Assembly (NCBI GenBank): GCA_922989275.2
Contig: OV277867.1
Span: 46,182,484 to 46,246,483 of the forward strand
DNA: 64,000 nt
Direction of reading: 5' to 3'
Source of the DNA: Gari tellinella
Lineage: Eukaryota; Mollusca; Bivalvia; Cardiida; Psammobiidae
Shown: positions 47,301 through 53,639 of the stretch, piece after piece
Numbering within the stretch: position 1 is the first letter of the stretch
Layout of the letters: every line of letters begins with the position of its first letter
Program-made: the position numbers and the translations under genes
Notes under the pieces: model-generated
The model's database searches: none
Told to the model about the DNA's origin: nothing
The model's input: the letters and a program-made list of their open reading frames with translations, nothing else

Positions 47301-49697
47301 TGGCAGTTATTTCAGATTTTGAGATGCGGTCGTTTAAAGTGGATGTTTTCAAACGAGAAAAGACAAAGTGTTAAAATCAAATTTGCAAAGTAACTCTGAG
47401 ACCCAGACTGTGTTTAGTTGGGAATTTTATGTCGGTTTAGTTGTAATCTTATGATATTTTTTGTAAGTATCGTATGTGTCTATCTTTGCTTATGATGCAA
47501 GCGGCAATGAGACATCGCGTAGACCTTATGTGACGTCTAATAACGACGTCGGGAATGAAAAGTTTTCCTATCCCTGAGTTAGGGCATTTGCAAGGTCCAT
47601 AAGGTCTTTTCATCTAAAGACCCGCGTGCGAGCATCATGGTGACTTAATAATAATAGACCTATCAGAGAAAAGACACGAGTCGACTACTGTTTGAAAATA
47701 AAAAGCACGCAGTTTCTTTTGGAATTGAGTATATAATTGCAATTGGAAGTGAAGAAAATTACTAAGTTTAAAAAATGTATATTAAAAATACGACAATTCC
47801 ACACTTTTAACTATTAATTCTAATCTGAGTTCCAAACAGTTTTGAGCTTGGTCAGACGCCGGGTTACTCGGTGCTTGGAATGGTTCAAAACTGTCACAGT
47901 TGCAAGTTACAACGAGAATTCTTGTTTTAACTCATTGAGCCCTAGTGACGCATATATGCGTCTTTTACCAAATACGTACCTGTAAAGAGTATGCTTGTCC
48001 TATGCAAACGGTGAGGTCTCTGATCAGAGGGCTCCTGTAGGAGCCCTCTGATCAGAGACTTCACTGTTTGGCATTTTGCAAATTATTACAATAAAACAAC
48101 CCTTAATAGTCTAAAATGGACCAGCCTTTATGGCAAACTGGAATTTTCCATTAGAAGCTCCAGGGGATAATGAGTTAAGCATAAATGCGTTAAATGGGAA
48201 ATTTTATCATCTTCTTCACTGTAAAATGCATAGTCAGTATGAAGACCTCTGAATATTTTCAATTTATCACTGCAAAATTAAACCGTCTCTTTACAATCGT
48301 TCGCTATCAAAACATCGTCTGCTAAAGTTGACGTCTGTGAAATAATGCGATTTTTTTAAATCCTTACTGAAGATATATAGATCAAAGTGATAAACAGTTT
48401 TGATCCTGAAAAGACACCGCGTTACGCAGTGTCTAATCAGGATCTAAACAGTTTTTAAACATTTTTTTACTGCTTTTAGCAGTCATCTGTTGTGGACGGC
48501 TTATTATAAGCACAATTTAGTGGTCGTAACCGATAGGTTTTACTGTACGTCATTTGGTTTTCAGTAGCTTTAAGGGGGTAGGTGCACCTTTTGAAAGTAA
48601 TTACCAAATTCTTCAAACTTTTCACACAGACAGAAAATTAGATTCTATGACAAAACTGGTGAAAAGTGGGGGTACAGGACCTTTCTTTTTTCACAATTTG
48701 AGATTTTTCAAGGTTATCCCCCCCCCCCCCCCAAAAAAAAAAAAAAAATTAAGCTTCACAAGAACTCCTATTTTTTGTACTACGGTTTTTCAATCTTTAT
48801 TTAAACAAAATATTTGTACAGAAAGTGTCCCAAATAAACCCTGAAAATAATATTGAGTCAAGATCCAAAATAAAAATGTTTGATTTCACTGGAAAGGAGT
48901 AAAATTTACCCCACCCACTTTTTTATAATGGGAGATCAAGGCGCAGTGAATATTGTTGCAGATTGTAGCAATCTAATTACTAAACTTTTTATTTGTTGTT
49001 TTTAGCCTTGATTTAGTGAAATAGCAAATAAACACACAGGGTCCCGGATCTTATAAAAAAAAAAGATATAGAACATTTTATTTTAAAAAAAATCTATTTT
49101 TTCTCATTTTTTCACTTTTTGGTGTATTTCTACCAAAAATATTTTTTTCAAAAAAAAAAATTCATTTGATCTATTAAATTATCTATAGTTCATATTAAAC
49201 TGTACTTCCGTGAAAATTTCTTGTTTATATTCTGAGATATTGAAATGAAATCGGATGTAAAAAAGTGCAACCTACCTATGAAAACGCTGTATGCTGTAAA
49301 CTACGAATAAGACATAAAACTTAAAAAGTCTCATCCGGAACGAAAACCCATTTTTCCCCGCGAAAATAGTATTTTATGACAGTATGGAATCACCAAACAT
49401 GAGTTCTTAACAATTTTCGGAAAATGAGTTCGTAATTTTTTTCGGAAATTTTATCATGCTAAAAAAGAAAGGCCGATATCCTTAAGAAATAACAAAATTA
49501 ATACTTTTACTAATAAATTATTGCAAGCGGCAAATGACAAGCATACGAAAGGTATAAAATAGTGTCTTACCGAATGGGTTGGACGGGTCAATATCATAGA
49601 CGTATCTGACAGCACCACTTCCTCGTTGGTGACCAGGAATACCTACGGTTAGTACCCTCCCAATCACCATCAGCAGGCATATCAAACGTCCGTCCAT
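22845..49697 (-). CDS. Alpha-carbonic anhydrase gene B, secreted, with basic C-terminal extension (complete, 9 exons)
   Basis: Nine exons (1407 coding bp, 468 residues) join in frame with no stop. Residues 1-22 are a modest signal peptide (LICLLMVIG core). The CA domain is about 36-305: NGRSQSPVDI; FHDFHVHYG with zinc ligands His125 and His127; GAEHT with Glu151 as the Glu106 equivalent; E-VHMVFFN with His164 as the third zinc ligand; YTYHGSLTTPLCNE with Thr247 as Thr199. Cys in TCNGRSQ and in PLCNE match the disulfide of extracellular CAs. The His64 proton-shuttle position is Leu95 (TGLTVKF), so slow or regulated catalysis is possible. From about residue 306 a basic Arg/Ser-rich tail follows, ending in LGSINMPKYMN...KDNYLPQYVR; I do not recognise it in other CAs. 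Introns range from 1.15 to 7.2 kb. AATAAA signals lie on this strand at about 22585 and 22536. A secreted enzyme, perhaps in shell mineralisation (inference). Confidence 0.93.
23397..23625. mobile_element. Family A MITE in gene B intron 8
   Basis: TTAACACATTTGCGCCAAGT to GGAACAAATGGGTTAA, core CTGATCAGACGCCGCATTAT. Its end is about 17 bp from the exon 9 acceptor. Confidence 0.8.
23703..23912. mobile_element. Family D MITE in gene B intron 8
   Basis: TACAGTAAAACCTCTCTATA to GAGAGGTTTTACTGTA; nearly perfect hairpin through ACAGAAAGCTCCTGTAGGAG. Confidence 0.9.
24070..24610. mobile_element. Two family C MITEs in gene B intron 8
   Basis: 24070-24235 is diverged (GCAAGTAGAAAATAAAGCAG); 24370-24607 runs from TTAACCCATTACCCCATAGC to GGGGTAATGGGTTAA. 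The second ends 10 bp from the exon 8 donor. Confidence 0.8.
24617..24678 (-). CDS. Gene B exon 8
   Basis: 62 bp, phase 0 in, phase 2 out, acceptor GTTTTAG, donor GTTAGT. Encodes WVKFVFVRSTGGYNRLYGNY plus the first two bases of an Arg codon. In gene C this sequence is fused to the last exon with no intron. Confidence 0.9.
24770..25110. repeat. Diverged tandem-like repeat in gene B intron 7
   Basis: Blocks such as CACAGAGGTCAAATGCAACG and GAAGAGGTCAAAGTACCAAA recur about every 150-200 bp. Similar GTGACCTCTGTGACGTCACC blocks appear reversed at 56815-57280. Confidence 0.4.
25148..25395. mobile_element. Family G MITE
   Basis: GGGGCCCGTCTTACGACACG to GTTTCGTGAGACAGGCCCC with the inner hairpin TCTAATCCTGTCTTGTGACA / TGTCACAAAACAGGATAAGA. 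Other copies at 50365-50570 and 51768-51995. Confidence 0.85.
25400..26640. other. Gene B intron 7, unassigned part
   Basis: AT-rich. Loosely repeated blocks (GTTGACCTTAAGACACC, GTTGACCTTTTGATCCC) suggest an old tandem repeat; no gene motif seen. Confidence 0.3.
26646..26797 (-). CDS. Gene B exon 7 (SLTTP active-site loop)
   Basis: 152 bp, phase 1 in, phase 0 out, acceptor TTACAG, donor GTAAAT. Encodes ARFNTTADVSMFLDNNCALY then TYHGSLTTPLCNEAVTWVVL. Contains Thr199/Thr200 equivalents and the Cys expected to pair with exon 2. Confidence 0.95.
26840..28262. repeat. Telomere-like composite satellite in gene B intron 6
   Basis: About 1.4 kb of diverged 45-50-bp units made of CCCTAACCCTAA joined to CACCAGCATAAATCAACAAA and GTCAATGATAA. 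The leftmost 160 bp is in the opposite orientation (GGGTTA with GTTGATTTATGGTG); the switch is at about 27003. Confidence 0.9.
28760..28838 (-). CDS. Gene B exon 6
   Basis: 79 bp, phase 0 in, phase 1 out, acceptor TCTTCAG, donor GTACGT. Encodes IVPDDKLRDNRFTTFLDQ...LVYAR. Nearly identical to gene C 63407-63485, with the same length and phases. Confidence 0.92.
28945..29000. mobile_element. Family B core remnant, shared position with gene C
   Basis: CAAACACTGAAGGCCTGATT ... CCCTCTGATCAGGGTCTGT. A similarly placed remnant lies 5' of the matching gene C exon at 63605-63670. Confidence 0.55.
29100..29300. mobile_element. Family H remnant
   Basis: Contains AACCAATCAAAAGCTTGAGA and ATCTCAAACGCTTTATAA, diverged arms of the family seen intact at 53286-53440. 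Confidence 0.45.
30107..30503. repeat. Family K element, copy 2, with inverted repeats
   Basis: GCTAAGCACCTAGGGTAAAA start. GTTGAGGTCCTGTAGGCGAA near 30264 and its complement TTCGCCTACAAGACCTCAAC near 30480 form arms. Confidence 0.7.
30554..30646 (-). CDS. Gene B exon 5 (third zinc ligand His164)
   Basis: 93 bp, phase 0 both ends, acceptor TTTTTCAG, donor GTCAGT. Encodes VHMVFFNSRHGTLEEASRH...GIAVISKFVK, matching the LHLVHWN...GLAVLGIF stretch of CA II. A family A MITE begins only about 20 bp upstream of the acceptor. Confidence 0.92.
30667..30852. mobile_element. Family A MITE next to the exon 5 acceptor
   Basis: TTAACCCAGTTGTGCCCACG start, shortened core (AGACTCTGAATCAGAGTCT), CACTTGGCGTAAATTGGTTA end. 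On the minus strand its terminus is about 20 bp upstream of the gene B exon 5 acceptor. Confidence 0.8.
30915..31190. mobile_element. Family C MITE
   Basis: AAAGAAGGTTAAAAGTAAAG / CATTCTGCTTGACTTTCAGA hairpin with ATTATATCCTGTTTCTAGTT and GAGCAATGTGTTAAG ends. Confidence 0.75.
31190..31797. other. Gene B intron 4, unassigned part
   Basis: Diverged fragments of the GATCAGACGCCG core near 31320-31375 and 31565-31595; nothing else recognised. Confidence 0.3.
31798..31869 (-). CDS. Gene B exon 4 (GAEHT)
   Basis: 72 bp, phase 0 both ends, acceptor TTTCAG, donor GTAAGT. Encodes 24 residues including YPGAEHTINRKRFDGE, the counterpart of GSEH in vertebrate CAs, with the buried Glu that orients the catalytic Thr. 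Confidence 0.92.
32083..32150 (+). repeat. tRNA-derived SINE head
   Basis: A-box-like TAGCGCAGTCAGTAGAG and, about 35 bp later, B-box-like AGGTTCTAGACCC. No complete cloverleaf, so a SINE relic and not a tRNA gene. Confidence 0.5.
33040..33662. mobile_element. Family G MITE interrupted by a large inverted repeat
   Basis: Family G left half from GGGCCCGTTTAAAAAATCTT and right end AATGAAACGACCCC enclose arms of about 115 bp (33210-33330 and 33505-33625), for example CCTGTAATCTCTGGCTCCAT / ATGGAGCCAGAGATTACAGG. Confidence 0.75.
33664..33786. mobile_element. Family D MITE with internal deletion
   Basis: ACTGCTCAAGCAAGGTGAAC and AAACAGAAAGCTCC arms, then GTTTTAGTGGTCGCAATAGA. Confidence 0.65.
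33960..34320. mobile_element. Family L MITE
   Basis: TACAGTGATCCCTCTCTACA to GAGAGGGATCCCTGTA around GACCAGACGCCGCTCTACGC. A shorter relative at 37995-38155 carries the same AAACAGCTTGAATCCAGACC core. Confidence 0.85.
34795..34900. mobile_element. Family H remnant
   Basis: GGGTCAAGGTTATAAAGATT to AAGGCTTTATAACCATTGAC with the central hairpin deleted. Confidence 0.55.
35335..35405 (+). repeat. tRNA-derived SINE head
   Basis: TAGGGCCATTAGCAATTG as a weak A box and GCGGGTTCGAGTCTCGC as a good B box with a pairable T arm. No full cloverleaf seen. Confidence 0.45.
35535..35725. mobile_element. Family I MITE
   Basis: CAGGGCTCCAGATAAGGGGG start, ACTCATTAGAATCATCTCAT / GAGACAATTCTTATTAGTAG centre, TCTTATCTGG end. 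A better copy is at 58855-59060. Confidence 0.65.
35758..37380 (-). pseudogene. DDE transposase-like gene (Tc1/mariner or IS630-like), intron-bearing and decayed
   Basis: Pieces read in order on the minus strand: MNKKIANKFSDDAKEIL and KKEGLLYDLNKSTERMAAIT (DNA-binding part, one frameshift near 37305); GYSGSRE, an in-frame stop at 37018, then RTNRKVLMERPDVTHQRMTY and YIVYTDETYVHSCHTVPKCW (first catalytic Asp). An apparent intron (about 36483-36773, donor AAAG-GTAATG, acceptor TTTCAG) joins VPFSK to GQRMIIFHAGGTHGF. A deletion with frameshift near 36345 precedes VVMDNASYHTVQVDKAPT (second Asp). The segment with the third acidic residue (usually PPYHCxLNPIE) is missing; MEKVKSLIDEGLNSITASDW and an acidic tail follow. 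It cannot be an active enzyme. It lies inside gene B intron 3, on the same strand. Confidence 0.75.
37679..37766 (-). repeat. tRNA-derived SINE head
   Basis: On the minus strand TAGCGCAGTAGGCAAAG (A box) and GAGTTCGAATCCCGC (B box) are about 45 bp apart, as in tRNA-like promoters. The anticodon region does not fold cleanly. Confidence 0.5.
37995..38155. mobile_element. Short family L-like MITE with perfect core
   Basis: TACAGTGCTACCTCTCTACA end, then AAACAGCTTGAATCCAGACC and its complement around GACGCCGCGTTACGCGGCGTC. Confidence 0.75.
38440..39020. repeat. Two diverged tandem copies of a ~300-bp repeat
   Basis: Blocks recur in order in both halves: GATTCCCCCTCCATTG/GATGGACCCCATTG, TCAAAATAACTGTAAAGCA/GAAAGTAACTGTAAAAGCA, GAGGCCCTCGCATGCTCA/GAGGCCCACACATACTCA, GGACCTCACATGAAACG/GGGCCTCACATGAGACG. 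Confidence 0.7.
39098..39231 (-). CDS. Gene B exon 3 (zinc ligands His125, His127)
   Basis: 134 bp, phase 1 in, phase 0 out, acceptor GTTTTAG, donor GTAAGT. Encodes G-LTVKFFARDQDTVRL...YFHDFHVHYGGTRRRSQLF. Leu replaces the His64 proton shuttle that gene A keeps. Confidence 0.93.
39310..39400. mobile_element. Family C core remnant
   Basis: AAACAGGTTAAAAAATAAAG with complement CTTTATTTTATACATGCTTT; outer arms lost. Confidence 0.5.
40060..40625 (+). pseudogene. Tc1-like transposase relic
   Basis: Plus-strand pieces match Tc1 transposases in order: DTGVSL; SGGSAMVWVGKMG (family GGSVMVWGGI); QRYINVLNSTVIRFMQ; FQLDNTCIKHHTAR (family FQQDNAxxHTA, catalytic Asp); MSPIEHISDVFDNKV (family LNPIEHxWDxL, catalytic Glu). 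Stops and frameshifts interrupt it. Lies in gene B intron 2. Confidence 0.75.
41040..42075 (-). pseudogene. Non-LTR retrotransposon reverse transcriptase relic (Jockey/CR1-like)
   Basis: Minus-strand pieces in order: DAQFGFRSRGSCVLQLIEYI; YLDFVKAFE; TGRRQYVSVKGP; RVPQGSVLGLILFI; FAYGTKLYNKDIK; LYKALVRSI. They match reverse-transcriptase motifs QxGFRxxxS, YLDFxKAFD, VPQGSVLGPxLF and FADDTKLY. The catalytic Asp-Asp pair reads Tyr-Gly and several stops occur. Lies in gene B intron 2. Confidence 0.8.
42080..43400. other. Gene B intron 2, unassigned part
   Basis: Short open frames on both strands without family motifs; a family C half-arm lies at 43235-43290. Confidence 0.3.
43410..43545. mobile_element. 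Family H MITE, diverged
   Basis: AATAAAGCGTTTGAATTGAA to GACTCATTTAAAACTCTTCA around TTTAATTGGTTAGATTTTAG / CAAATTTGACCAATCAAAAG. Confidence 0.6.
43638..43840. mobile_element. Family A MITE
   Basis: TTAACCCAGTTATGCCCACG to GGCGCAAATGGGTTAA; core shortened to AGACTCTGATCAGAGTCT. Confidence 0.88.
44320..44775. mobile_element. Two partial family N MITEs with a family D remnant
   Basis: 44320-44460 keeps GTTTGGAGCCTGATCAGACG; 44578-44640 is a family D arm (CACCTGTCTTTCGTACAATC); 44635-44775 runs from ACAGTGGCGATGACCATATT through a full GATCAGACGCCGGGTAACCC core. Confidence 0.65.
44778..45030. mobile_element. Family C MITE
   Basis: TTAACCCTTTACCTGATAGC to GGGAAAGGGTTAA, near-perfect GCAGAATGCGCCCTAAGGCG hairpin. 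About 85 bp from the gene B exon 2 donor. Confidence 0.9.
45114..45266 (-). CDS. Gene B exon 2 (QSPVDI signature)
   Basis: 153 bp, phase 1 both ends, acceptor CACCAG, donor GTAAAT. Encodes GLVNWHRIYRTCNGRSQSPV...GELENT. The correct frame differs from the longest open frame over this DNA; only this frame shows the CA signature and links to exons 1 and 3. Confidence 0.92.
45361..45570. repeat. ATC/CAT trinucleotide microsatellite in gene B intron 1
   Basis: Long runs of ATC with CGC and ATA interruptions, about 100 bp upstream of the exon 2 acceptor. Open frames here are poly-Ile, poly-Asp or poly-Met artefacts. Confidence 0.95.
45808..46006. mobile_element. Family D MITE
   Basis: TACAGTAAAACATCTCTATT to GAGAGGTTTTACTGTA; the right half of the central hairpin is partly deleted. 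Confidence 0.82.
46415..46631. mobile_element. Family B-like MITE, diverged
   Basis: CTGATCAGAAGATTCCTGCA core, CTGCACTGTTTGTCATTTTG arm, GGGTAAATGAGTTAA end. Confidence 0.6.
46698..46949. mobile_element. Family N MITE
   Basis: TACAGTGGAGAAACTGTTAT to AGATTCTCCACTGTA with GATCAGACGCCGGATTATCC core. A half family E copy follows (46985-47127). Confidence 0.88.
47185..47752. repeat. Inverted repeat pair about 450 bp apart
   Basis: ATATACTCAATTCCAAAAGA near 47200 is repeated inverted as TCTTTTGGAATTGAGTATAT near 47715. Interior not recognised. Confidence 0.55.
47928..48178. mobile_element. Family B MITE
   Basis: TTAACTCATTGAGCCCTAGT to GGGGATAATGAGTTAA; perfect core GATCAGAGGGCTCCTGTAGG. Confidence 0.88.
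48360..48550. mobile_element. Core hairpin plus family D remnant
   Basis: AAACAGTTTTGATCCTGAAA with GACACCGCGTTACGCAGTGTC, then a family D right arm ending TTTTACTGTA. Confidence 0.6.
48560..49560. other. Unassigned part of gene B intron 1, next to exon 1
   Basis: AT-rich with many A and T runs and a C13-A16 homopolymer junction at 48719-48750. Could be an old repeat; no coding motif. Confidence 0.35.
49571..49697 (-). CDS. Gene B exon 1 (signal peptide)
   Basis: ATG at 49697, donor GTAAGA after 49571, phase 1. Encodes MDGRLICLLMVIGRVL followed by the mature N-terminus ending DIDPSNPF. The 51 bp just upstream is a near copy of the start of this exon but carries TGA at codon 7, which rules out the upstream ATG at 49748. 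Confidence 0.82.
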
Positions 49698-49748
49698 CGT
49701 TAGTACCCTTCCAATCACGATCAGCAGTCATATCAAACGTCCGTCCAT
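49698..49748 (-). repeat. 51-bp duplication of the gene B start, with nonsense codon
   Basis: A near-identical copy of the first 51 coding bases lies directly upstream and in frame. It reads ATGGACGGACGTTTGATATGA where the coding copy has TGC, so translation from 49748 would stop after six codons. It behaves as a six-codon upstream ORF in the 5' leader. Confidence 0.85.
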
Positions 49749-50060
49749 CCTTGCTCCTCTGATCTGTTAGGCATGCATGCTTGCATTTTATATCTTGTTT
49801 GTGTAATTAGCATAAACATGTACTAATAAATAATAAACCACTACCAGTTTCAATTAAATTTTAATAGGCATTTAGCGACAGCTATTGTCAACAAGAACGA
49901 CACTAAATTTTAATGCAGGGTGTTGTAGCACTGTATCAGAAGGTTTGAAATTCAGCGATAAATGATTCGTTATGAACAATAATGTCAGAAAACACATTAA
50001 TTAGCTTGTCGTTAAGTGGTCGTTATAGTTGACTTTTATCGTTACCGTAATTATCTTAAG
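49749..50060. promoter_or_regulatory. Presumed upstream region of gene B
   Basis: By position this should hold the gene B promoter. I see no confident TATA box or other defined element; a TATATCTTG lies near 49788. Confidence 0.25.
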
Positions 50061-50079
50061 TATTTAGACAGACAGGCCT

Positions 50080-50152
50080 GATCAAACAGTGCAGACCCTG
50101 ATCAGACTGCTCCGTCAGGAGCAGTCTGATCAGGGTCTACACAGTTTGACAT
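50080..50152. mobile_element. Core hairpin (GATCAGA-GCTCC type)
   Basis: AAACAGTGCAGACCCTGATC and GATCAGGGTCTACACAGTTT around CAGACTGCTCCGTCAGGAGC; perfect pairing through the centre. Confidence 0.7.
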
Positions 50153-50364
50153 TCATGTTTCACCTTTTGGACAAATGTCTGTTTGTTATAAGCAATTAGT
50201 TCAGGTTTCAGGATAATTGCCATAGTTATACAGGGTGTCCCAATTTTTTGGACTTTGCGGTATTTGACCCTTGACCATAACTGTCAATATTGCTATTTAT
50301 GTAATTAATTAGTCATGATAGTGTATGTGCATTATTAAGTGACATGTATGTCAAGGTTCAGGTG

Positions 50365-50570
50365 GAGGTGATAGTCCTCCCACATTTATACGAAAAAATA
50401 TTTAACTTCTGGTTTCTCCATCTAATCCTGTCTTGTGACATCTTTTTGAAATAGTCCATTCTAAAATGCTATAAAACAGGATTAAAATGAATATTTTAGA
50501 ATCTAACTTCCAACGACGATATTAATTTTGTCGTAATACCTTTCGTAGGACGGGTCGTAGAGAAACCAAA
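50365..50570. mobile_element. Family G MITE, diverged
   Basis: TCCATCTAATCCTGTCTTGT and ATGCTATAAAACAGGATTAA arms with TTTCGTAGGACGGGTCG end. Confidence 0.65.
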
Positions 50571-51035
50571 TGGCCTTAAACTTTTGTTTTGTAATTGGGT
50601 ACCAGACGTCTATATAAACACGTGCATACTAATTTAAGAAAAGGCACATGTTACACAAGAAATATATTTAAAACAGATAATCAGCGGAGTGAGTGGTGGG
50701 AGAAATGTTGTTGATGGGTGTTCGAAATTCAGGTTTTCAACAAATTGAAATAAGTGTTTTAGATTGAAAATCAAAAATATACAAGTACCATTGGAATACA
50801 AGTGCAATGGAAACAGTAAGTTTTATCTAAAATGTAGCAGTATTACCAACTGTGCCAACTCTGACTAAAAACCTATCGTCTTCAGAAATGCAAAACAATA
50901 CTCACATTAATCTACTTTTTAAAATATCAAACATCATCGTGGAGTTTATTGAAACTAGCCAATTAGACTACTTGGTCGAAATTTTAATTTCCGCATTTTG
51001 CCGAAAAGTTCCGTCACAATTTATTTGTATAAGTA

Positions 51036-51221
51036 CAGTAAAACCTCTATATAATTACCTTTGAAAAGAATGCTAATTGGTTGTATATAAAATAGGCGAC
51101 AGTTTAAATGAAGGTGAACTCAAAACAGAGCTCCTAAATGAGCTTTCTGTTTTACTTTCATCTTGTTTTAAGCAGTCATCTCCCCTGAACACCATTCAGT
51201 GGCCGTAGTAGAGATGTTTAA
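51036..51221. mobile_element. Family D MITE
   Basis: TACAGTAAAACCTCTATATA to TAGTAGAGATGTTTAAC around CAGAGCTCCTAAATGAGCTT. Confidence 0.82.
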
Positions 51222-51470
51222 CTCTTTACCTGATAGCCTATTTATAGTTTTTAAGATAGGTGACTACTTAAAGCAGGTTGAAAGTAAAGCAGAATGCGCC
51301 TTAGGGCGCATTCTGCTTTACTTTCAGCCTGCTTTAAGCTATAATGTGCTATAATATAGAAAATATTCCCTATAATACATATTCATTACTGATTAAATTG
51401 GAACTATTTTCTTCAGCGGATGAATAAATCATATCCGCTAAAAGGCGCTTCTATTGGGTAAAGGGTTAAC
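51218..51470. mobile_element. Family C MITE
   Basis: TTTAACTCTTTACCTGATAG to GGGTAAAGGGTTAA, near-perfect GCAGAATGCGCCTTAGGGCG hairpin. It overlaps the end of the family D copy. Confidence 0.88.
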
Positions 51471-51599
51471 TAGTTATGTTTGTACATGTATCACTGCACT
51501 GTACATGTCAAGAAGAATCAACGGCGACTAAAGTTGACCGATGTTATTCATGACTGAAGGGTCAATAAAATCAGACATATACACGTAAAACACAACCCC

Positions 51600-52057
51600 A
51601 CGCGCTTATACCCCTTCACCGCCATATTGTCGTCTGCTTCAATTTTGTTATCTGAAATATCGTTTCAAAGTTAGATTTAAGGCAGTATAACTGACGTAAT
51701 TTAAAAACAAGTGGAGAACAGTTTTGATCCTGATCAGACGCCGCGTTACGCAGCGCCTGGGTCCTGTTTCATAAAACATTCGTAAGACAAATGTTGTCGT
51801 AAGTCAGAGTATCAATTTTTATTGATTTCTGCATCTAATCCTGTCTTGTGACATCTCTTTGGAATCGTCTTTTCAAGACGATCCCAAAGAGATGTCACAA
51901 GACAGGATTAGATAGAGGTATCAGAAATTAAATGCTTTTTAAAGTTTTGACTTAAGATCATTTTTGTCGTACGAAGCTTTATGAAACGGGCCCCTGATCA
52001 GTATCAAAACTGTTTGCAAGTGCGCTTTATGGAGTCATTGAGAGTGAATGGGATTAA
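51600..52057. mobile_element. Family E MITE with a family G MITE inserted in its hairpin
   Basis: Family E left arm (CCCCTTCACCGCCATATTGT) runs to GCGTTACGCAGCGCCTG; family G occupies 51768-51995 (GGTCCTGTTTCATAAAACAT to ATGAAACGGGCCCC); family E resumes with TGATCAGTATCAAAACTGTT. Confidence 0.85.
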
Positions 52058-52104
52058 GAAATACTGGTGTACATACATTTTGAATTCTGCTTGTCGAGCT
52101 GATG

Positions 52105-52765
52105 GGGAAATAAAACAATTTACACACTGCGGACTCGTTTTTTAACCAGATAACAACACATTCTCGTGGTATATTTTTCATATCCATTCAAAGAAATTGA
52201 TTATTCTATTTATTGTATACATTAAAATGGCCTTTTTACAGGGAAAACACACAGAATTAGTTGTTTACGTTCGACGTCACATAAGTTATTGTGGCGTGAC
52301 GTCACGAAACTGATATCGTCACTGCAAAAGTGATATCATCACTGGTGATGATATAAACTGTGACGAATATGCAATGTATCTAACTGAGAAATCACTTTAA
52401 ATCATCAATAGGTATATAATAAATAGAGGATAATCAATTTCTTTGGATTTATATGAAAAATAAATCACCTGCGGACTCGTTTTTTAAACCAGATAACAAC
52501 CCATTCGAGTGATATATTTTTCAAATCTATTCAAAGGAATTTATTATTCTATTTATTATATATATTTTAATGACGTTTTTACATAAAAAAAAATGAACAC
52601 AAAATTGATTACCGCGACGTCACCAAACTAATTATGATGTGACGTCACAAAAGTGATATCATCACTATATGTAGTGATGATATCAACTACGACGATATCA
52701 AATTTATCTAACTAAGAAATCTCTATAAATCATCGATTGGTATATAATAAATAAGTAAAATACAC
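52105..52765. repeat. Tandem duplication, two ~320-bp units with nested palindromes
   Basis: TGCGGACTCGTTTTTTAA starts each unit (52128, 52470) and AGGTATATAATAAATAG / TGGTATATAATAAATAA ends them. Each holds TGACGTCAC palindromes and GTGATATCATCACT pairs. Confidence 0.85.
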
Positions 52766-53285
52766 AAAAACAAGATTTGCTATATAAATTTAACATATAC
52801 ATTGCGACGATATGTGGTGATGATAATGGTAACGAGATGATATAAAACATATTTTTACCCGAATATATAATGATTTTAATGTATGTTCTAAGATTATAGA
52901 CATTATCCATGACAACAGCCGCTATTCCTGATAGTATTACTATTAGGAATATCAGCCGATGCCATGGATAATGTACAGTAAATGTACAGCAAGAAGTGTT
53001 AATCGTACTTGTAGTTATTTATCCTGAATTAATTTCGATTTATATCCCTCTTTATCAAAGTCCTTACAATGGCAATTCTAGTTTCCATTTAGCTCAAATT
53101 CATTTTTAACGAATTAGGGAATATACAATGAAAAATGAGTTGCTAAGTGACAAAACAATGCTTGTCCTGATCAGAATACACCTATAGGAGCCCTCTGATC
53201 TTGGTCTACATTGTTTGCAAAGATAAGTGCAGTTTTTACCCTGTAGTGTAATTAAAAATATGATTTCGTACAGTTGCTGAGTACT

Positions 53286-53440
53286 GGGTCAAAGGTTATA
53301 AAGCGTTTCAGTTGAGTCTGAGTGTGTTCTCAAGCATTTGATTGGTCAGATTTGAGCCTATGCTCAAATCTGACCAATCAAATGCTTGAGAACGATTTTA
53401 GACTCAACTGAAAGGCTTTATTACCTTGGACCCTGAGTAT
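53286..53440. mobile_element. Family H MITE
   Basis: GGGTCAAAGGTTATAAAGCG to AAGGCTTTATTACCTTGGAC; perfect inner hairpin of TTGGTCAGATTTGAGC arms. Second good copy at 62692-62836. Confidence 0.88.
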
Positions 53441-53639
53441 ACAATGGAACATGGATCCGCGGACGATGGTAATGCCATACGATTTTCCACCGCTGCCACC
53501 AAATTTGTAACGTTTACAAGCTAGCGGTAGATCTATATCCTGGCGGCCAACCCTCCAGCTACAAACCGTGCAGAACGTTGGAACGTTGCTTAACTTCAGC
53601 AACCAAACAAACATTCAACAATTTGACTATCGTAACAGA

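Noticed and set aside
47062..47322. 86-codon plus-strand open frame
   Set aside because: AT-rich, no motif, and it overlaps a family E remnant and an inverted-repeat arm.
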